Shown in pieces: positions 53,604 through 54,741 of a DNA stretch of 54,741 nucleotides. Location of the stretch: the NCBI GenBank assembly GCA_012512265.1, contig JAAZEM010000036.1, forward strand, positions 1 through 54,741, given 5' to 3'. A model generated the notes under the pieces. It was not told where the DNA came from. It saw nothing but the letters and a program-made list of their open reading frames with translations, and searched no databases. Each line of letters opens with the position of its first letter. The stretch's first letter is position 1. This DNA comes from Armatimonadota bacterium (GTDB taxonomy: Bacteria > Armatimonadota > JAAZEB01). Position numbers and translations under genes: made by a program.

Positions 53604-54741
53604 GTGAAAATACTACGCACTGTTCGCCCAGCCATACTCTTCACGATGCTCCTGCTCCTTGGGGTTCCAGCGCGTGTCGCCTGGGCCGCCGGCACTCTGG
53701 TGGTCGGGATGCCCTCAGGCGAGTATACTGTTTGGCTCGAATACAAAGATGGCAAGGGCGCCGCGCAGGCGACGCCTCCCGTGAAGGTCTCGGGCACAAA
53801 GGCAGCGGTTGACCTCGCCCCGCTGGGGAGCAAGTTCACCGATCCCGTGGTGGTGATCCTCGATGAGAAGACGGGGAACGTCGGCACCCGAGCAGTCGAG
53901 GTGAAGGCGGGCGAGACCAAGGAGATCACCCTGGCCGAGAGCGACATCACGGCGGTGAACACCTTCCGGGTGCGCGCCGTGGGCGAGGATGGGAAGCCTG
54001 CCAGCGGCGGCGCCGTCACCCTGACGGATAGCAAGGGGCAGGGGCAGACCCGGCCCATCCTGCCGGGGCGCGACGGCGTGGTGGAGTTCGAGCGCGTTCC
54101 TTTCGGTCGCACCAACGTCAAGGTCACCTTCGCGGATGGTTCGACGCTGGCGCAGGATATTATTGAAGTCAAGGCGGATCACGCGCCCGGCGCGTTCTCG
54201 GTGGAACTCGCGAAGGCCACCCCCGACGGCACGCCGGCTGCTTCGACCGAGGGTGAATCTGGCGGAGAGGCCGCAGGCGCGAAAGAGGGCGAGGACTCAG
54301 CATCAGAGGCTTCATCAAAGCAGAAAGAGGCTTCGCCCGCGAAAGAGGGCGAGGCCGCGAGTGACGAGGAGCAGCAGCCAGCATCCGGCGCGGGGGGCCT
54401 CCAGAGCCTGGTGGCGCTGCTCATCCTCGCGGGGATCGCCTATGGCGGCTACCGCATGCTCCGTGAGAAGGGCGTGACGGCAGAGCAGGCGCTGGGGCGC
54501 CTGGGTGTGCAGATCCCGCCTGCCGAGCCAGCCGGCGACGCGGCGGAGAAGCCAGCGCCGCCACCCGTCCAGGTGCCGGAGGGAGCGTGCCCTTACTGCG
54601 GCCAGCAGAAAGATCCGGCGACGGGGGCGTGCGCGTGCTCCGTGACGGCCTCGCCGGATGCGGCCGGGATGGCTCCTCCTACGGCCCCTATCGATAGCGG
54701 GGCCCCGCGATTGGTGGTGGTGCAGGGCCCGGCACTGGGAG
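53604..54741 (+). CDS. Exported Ig-like / membrane / zinc-ribbon protein with probable FHA start, 3' end cut
   Basis: Open to the window edge; 379 residues visible from the GTG at 53604 (GAGAGGG upstream). A signal peptide comes first (AILFTMLLLLGVPARVAWAA), then about 180 residues of beta-rich sequence with Ig/carboxypeptidase-regulatory character (VVGMPSGEYTVWLEYKDGKG, FRVRAVGEDGKPASGG, FGRTNVKVTFADGST). A Glu/Ala/Ser-rich low-complexity stretch with repeated AKEGE precedes a membrane helix (LQSLVALLILAGIAYGGYRM). Then come a zinc ribbon (CPYCG ... CACS) and the final residues PRLVVVQGPALG, which look like the first strand of an FHA domain. The topology implies an external sensor-like part and a cytoplasmic phosphothreonine reader. 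The FHA call rests on about ten residues. Confidence 0.72.
   Translation, partial: MKILRTVRPAILFTMLLLLGVPARVAWAAGTLVVGMPSGEYTVWLEYKDGKGAAQATPPVKVSGTKAAVDLAPLGSKFTDPVVVILDEKTGNVGTRAVEVKAGETKEITLAESDITAVNTFRVRAVGEDGKPASGGAVTLTDSKGQGQTRPILPGRDGVVEFERVPFGRTNVKVTFADGSTLAQDIIEVKADHAPGAFSVELAKATPDGTPAASTEGESGGEAAGAKEGEDSASEASSKQKEASPAKEGEAASDEEQQPASGAGGLQSLVALLILAGIAYGGYRMLREKGVTAEQALGRLGVQIPPAEPAGDAAEKPAPPPVQVPEGACPYCGQQKDPATGACACSVTASPDAAGMAPPTAPIDSGAPRLVVVQGPALG

Overview
The window (54,741 bases, GC-rich, by eye in the mid-60s percent) reads as a chromosomal segment of a diderm bacterium, most likely a member of the Armatimonadota. The main evidence is four separate DUF1559-type pseudopilin genes with the N-terminal pattern [18 protein letters not shown] / [13 protein letters not shown] and a C-terminal DGHVK motif, a style typical of that phylum. 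An SLH-domain porin beside an LptD/OstA-like outer-membrane assembly protein supports a two-membrane envelope. I see no tRNA, rRNA, CRISPR array, transposase or prophage.

Layout. 1-4801: a partial PD40/LamG protein, an exported TIM-barrel hydrolase-like protein, pseudopilin 1 and a BNR-repeat sialidase-like protein, all on the plus strand. 4923-14065, minus strand: DivIC/FtsB-like protein, pyruvate kinase, enolase, FolK, two paralogous outer-membrane barrel proteins and a secreted caspase-DUF4384 protein. 14701-19250, plus: pseudopilin 2, a zinc-ribbon protein with an HEQEH motif, then a tight unit of D-threonine-aldolase-like enzyme, ribulose-phosphate epimerase and a compact primase-like protein. 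19280-25659: a Gfo/Idh oxidoreductase (minus), a small membrane protein, the SLH porin behind a long structured leader, and the LptD-like protein. 25777-30441, minus: HTH protein, FAD oxidoreductase, MFS transporter, persulfide dioxygenase-rhodanese fusion. 30956-33949, plus: aspartate kinase and an exported PHP phosphoesterase. 34021-36279: a DHDPS-family enzyme, a truncated isomerase-type TIM-barrel pseudogene and pseudopilin 3. 36582-45235: HrpB helicase (plus), then minus-strand URO-D-like protein, pseudopilin 4, a large polytopic membrane protein, a DUF4838-like protein and a methyltransferase. 45444-54741, plus: a 50-residue TatA, a GT-C-like membrane protein, a zinc-ribbon/TPR membrane protein, an exported TPR protein, DUF2905, QueA, the bifunctional NAD(P)HX repair enzyme and a partial exported protein with a zinc ribbon and a probable FHA start.

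How it fits together. Housekeeping metabolism (glycolysis, folate, lysine/threonine, queuosine, NADHX repair) is mixed with envelope functions and with many solitary carbohydrate-related enzymes (hydrolase-like TIM barrel, sialidase-like, Gfo/Idh, FAD oxidoreductase, DHDPS-like, URO-D-like, DUF4838-like), which suggests a heterotroph that handles complex sugars. Promoters are unusually easy to read: at least eight show a TTG-type -35 box, 17-18 bases and a TATAAT-like -10, usually preceded by TGC or TGTGC. Many genes end in long GC-rich perfect hairpins with little or no T-run.

Most notable items: the SLH porin leader RNA with a predicted junction fold; SLH-porin/lptD adjacency; the four pseudopilin units with strong promoters and 5' hairpins; the truncated isomerase abutting pseudopilin 3; the HEQEH zinc-ribbon protein; and the zinc-ribbon/TPR/FHA envelope proteins at the right end.
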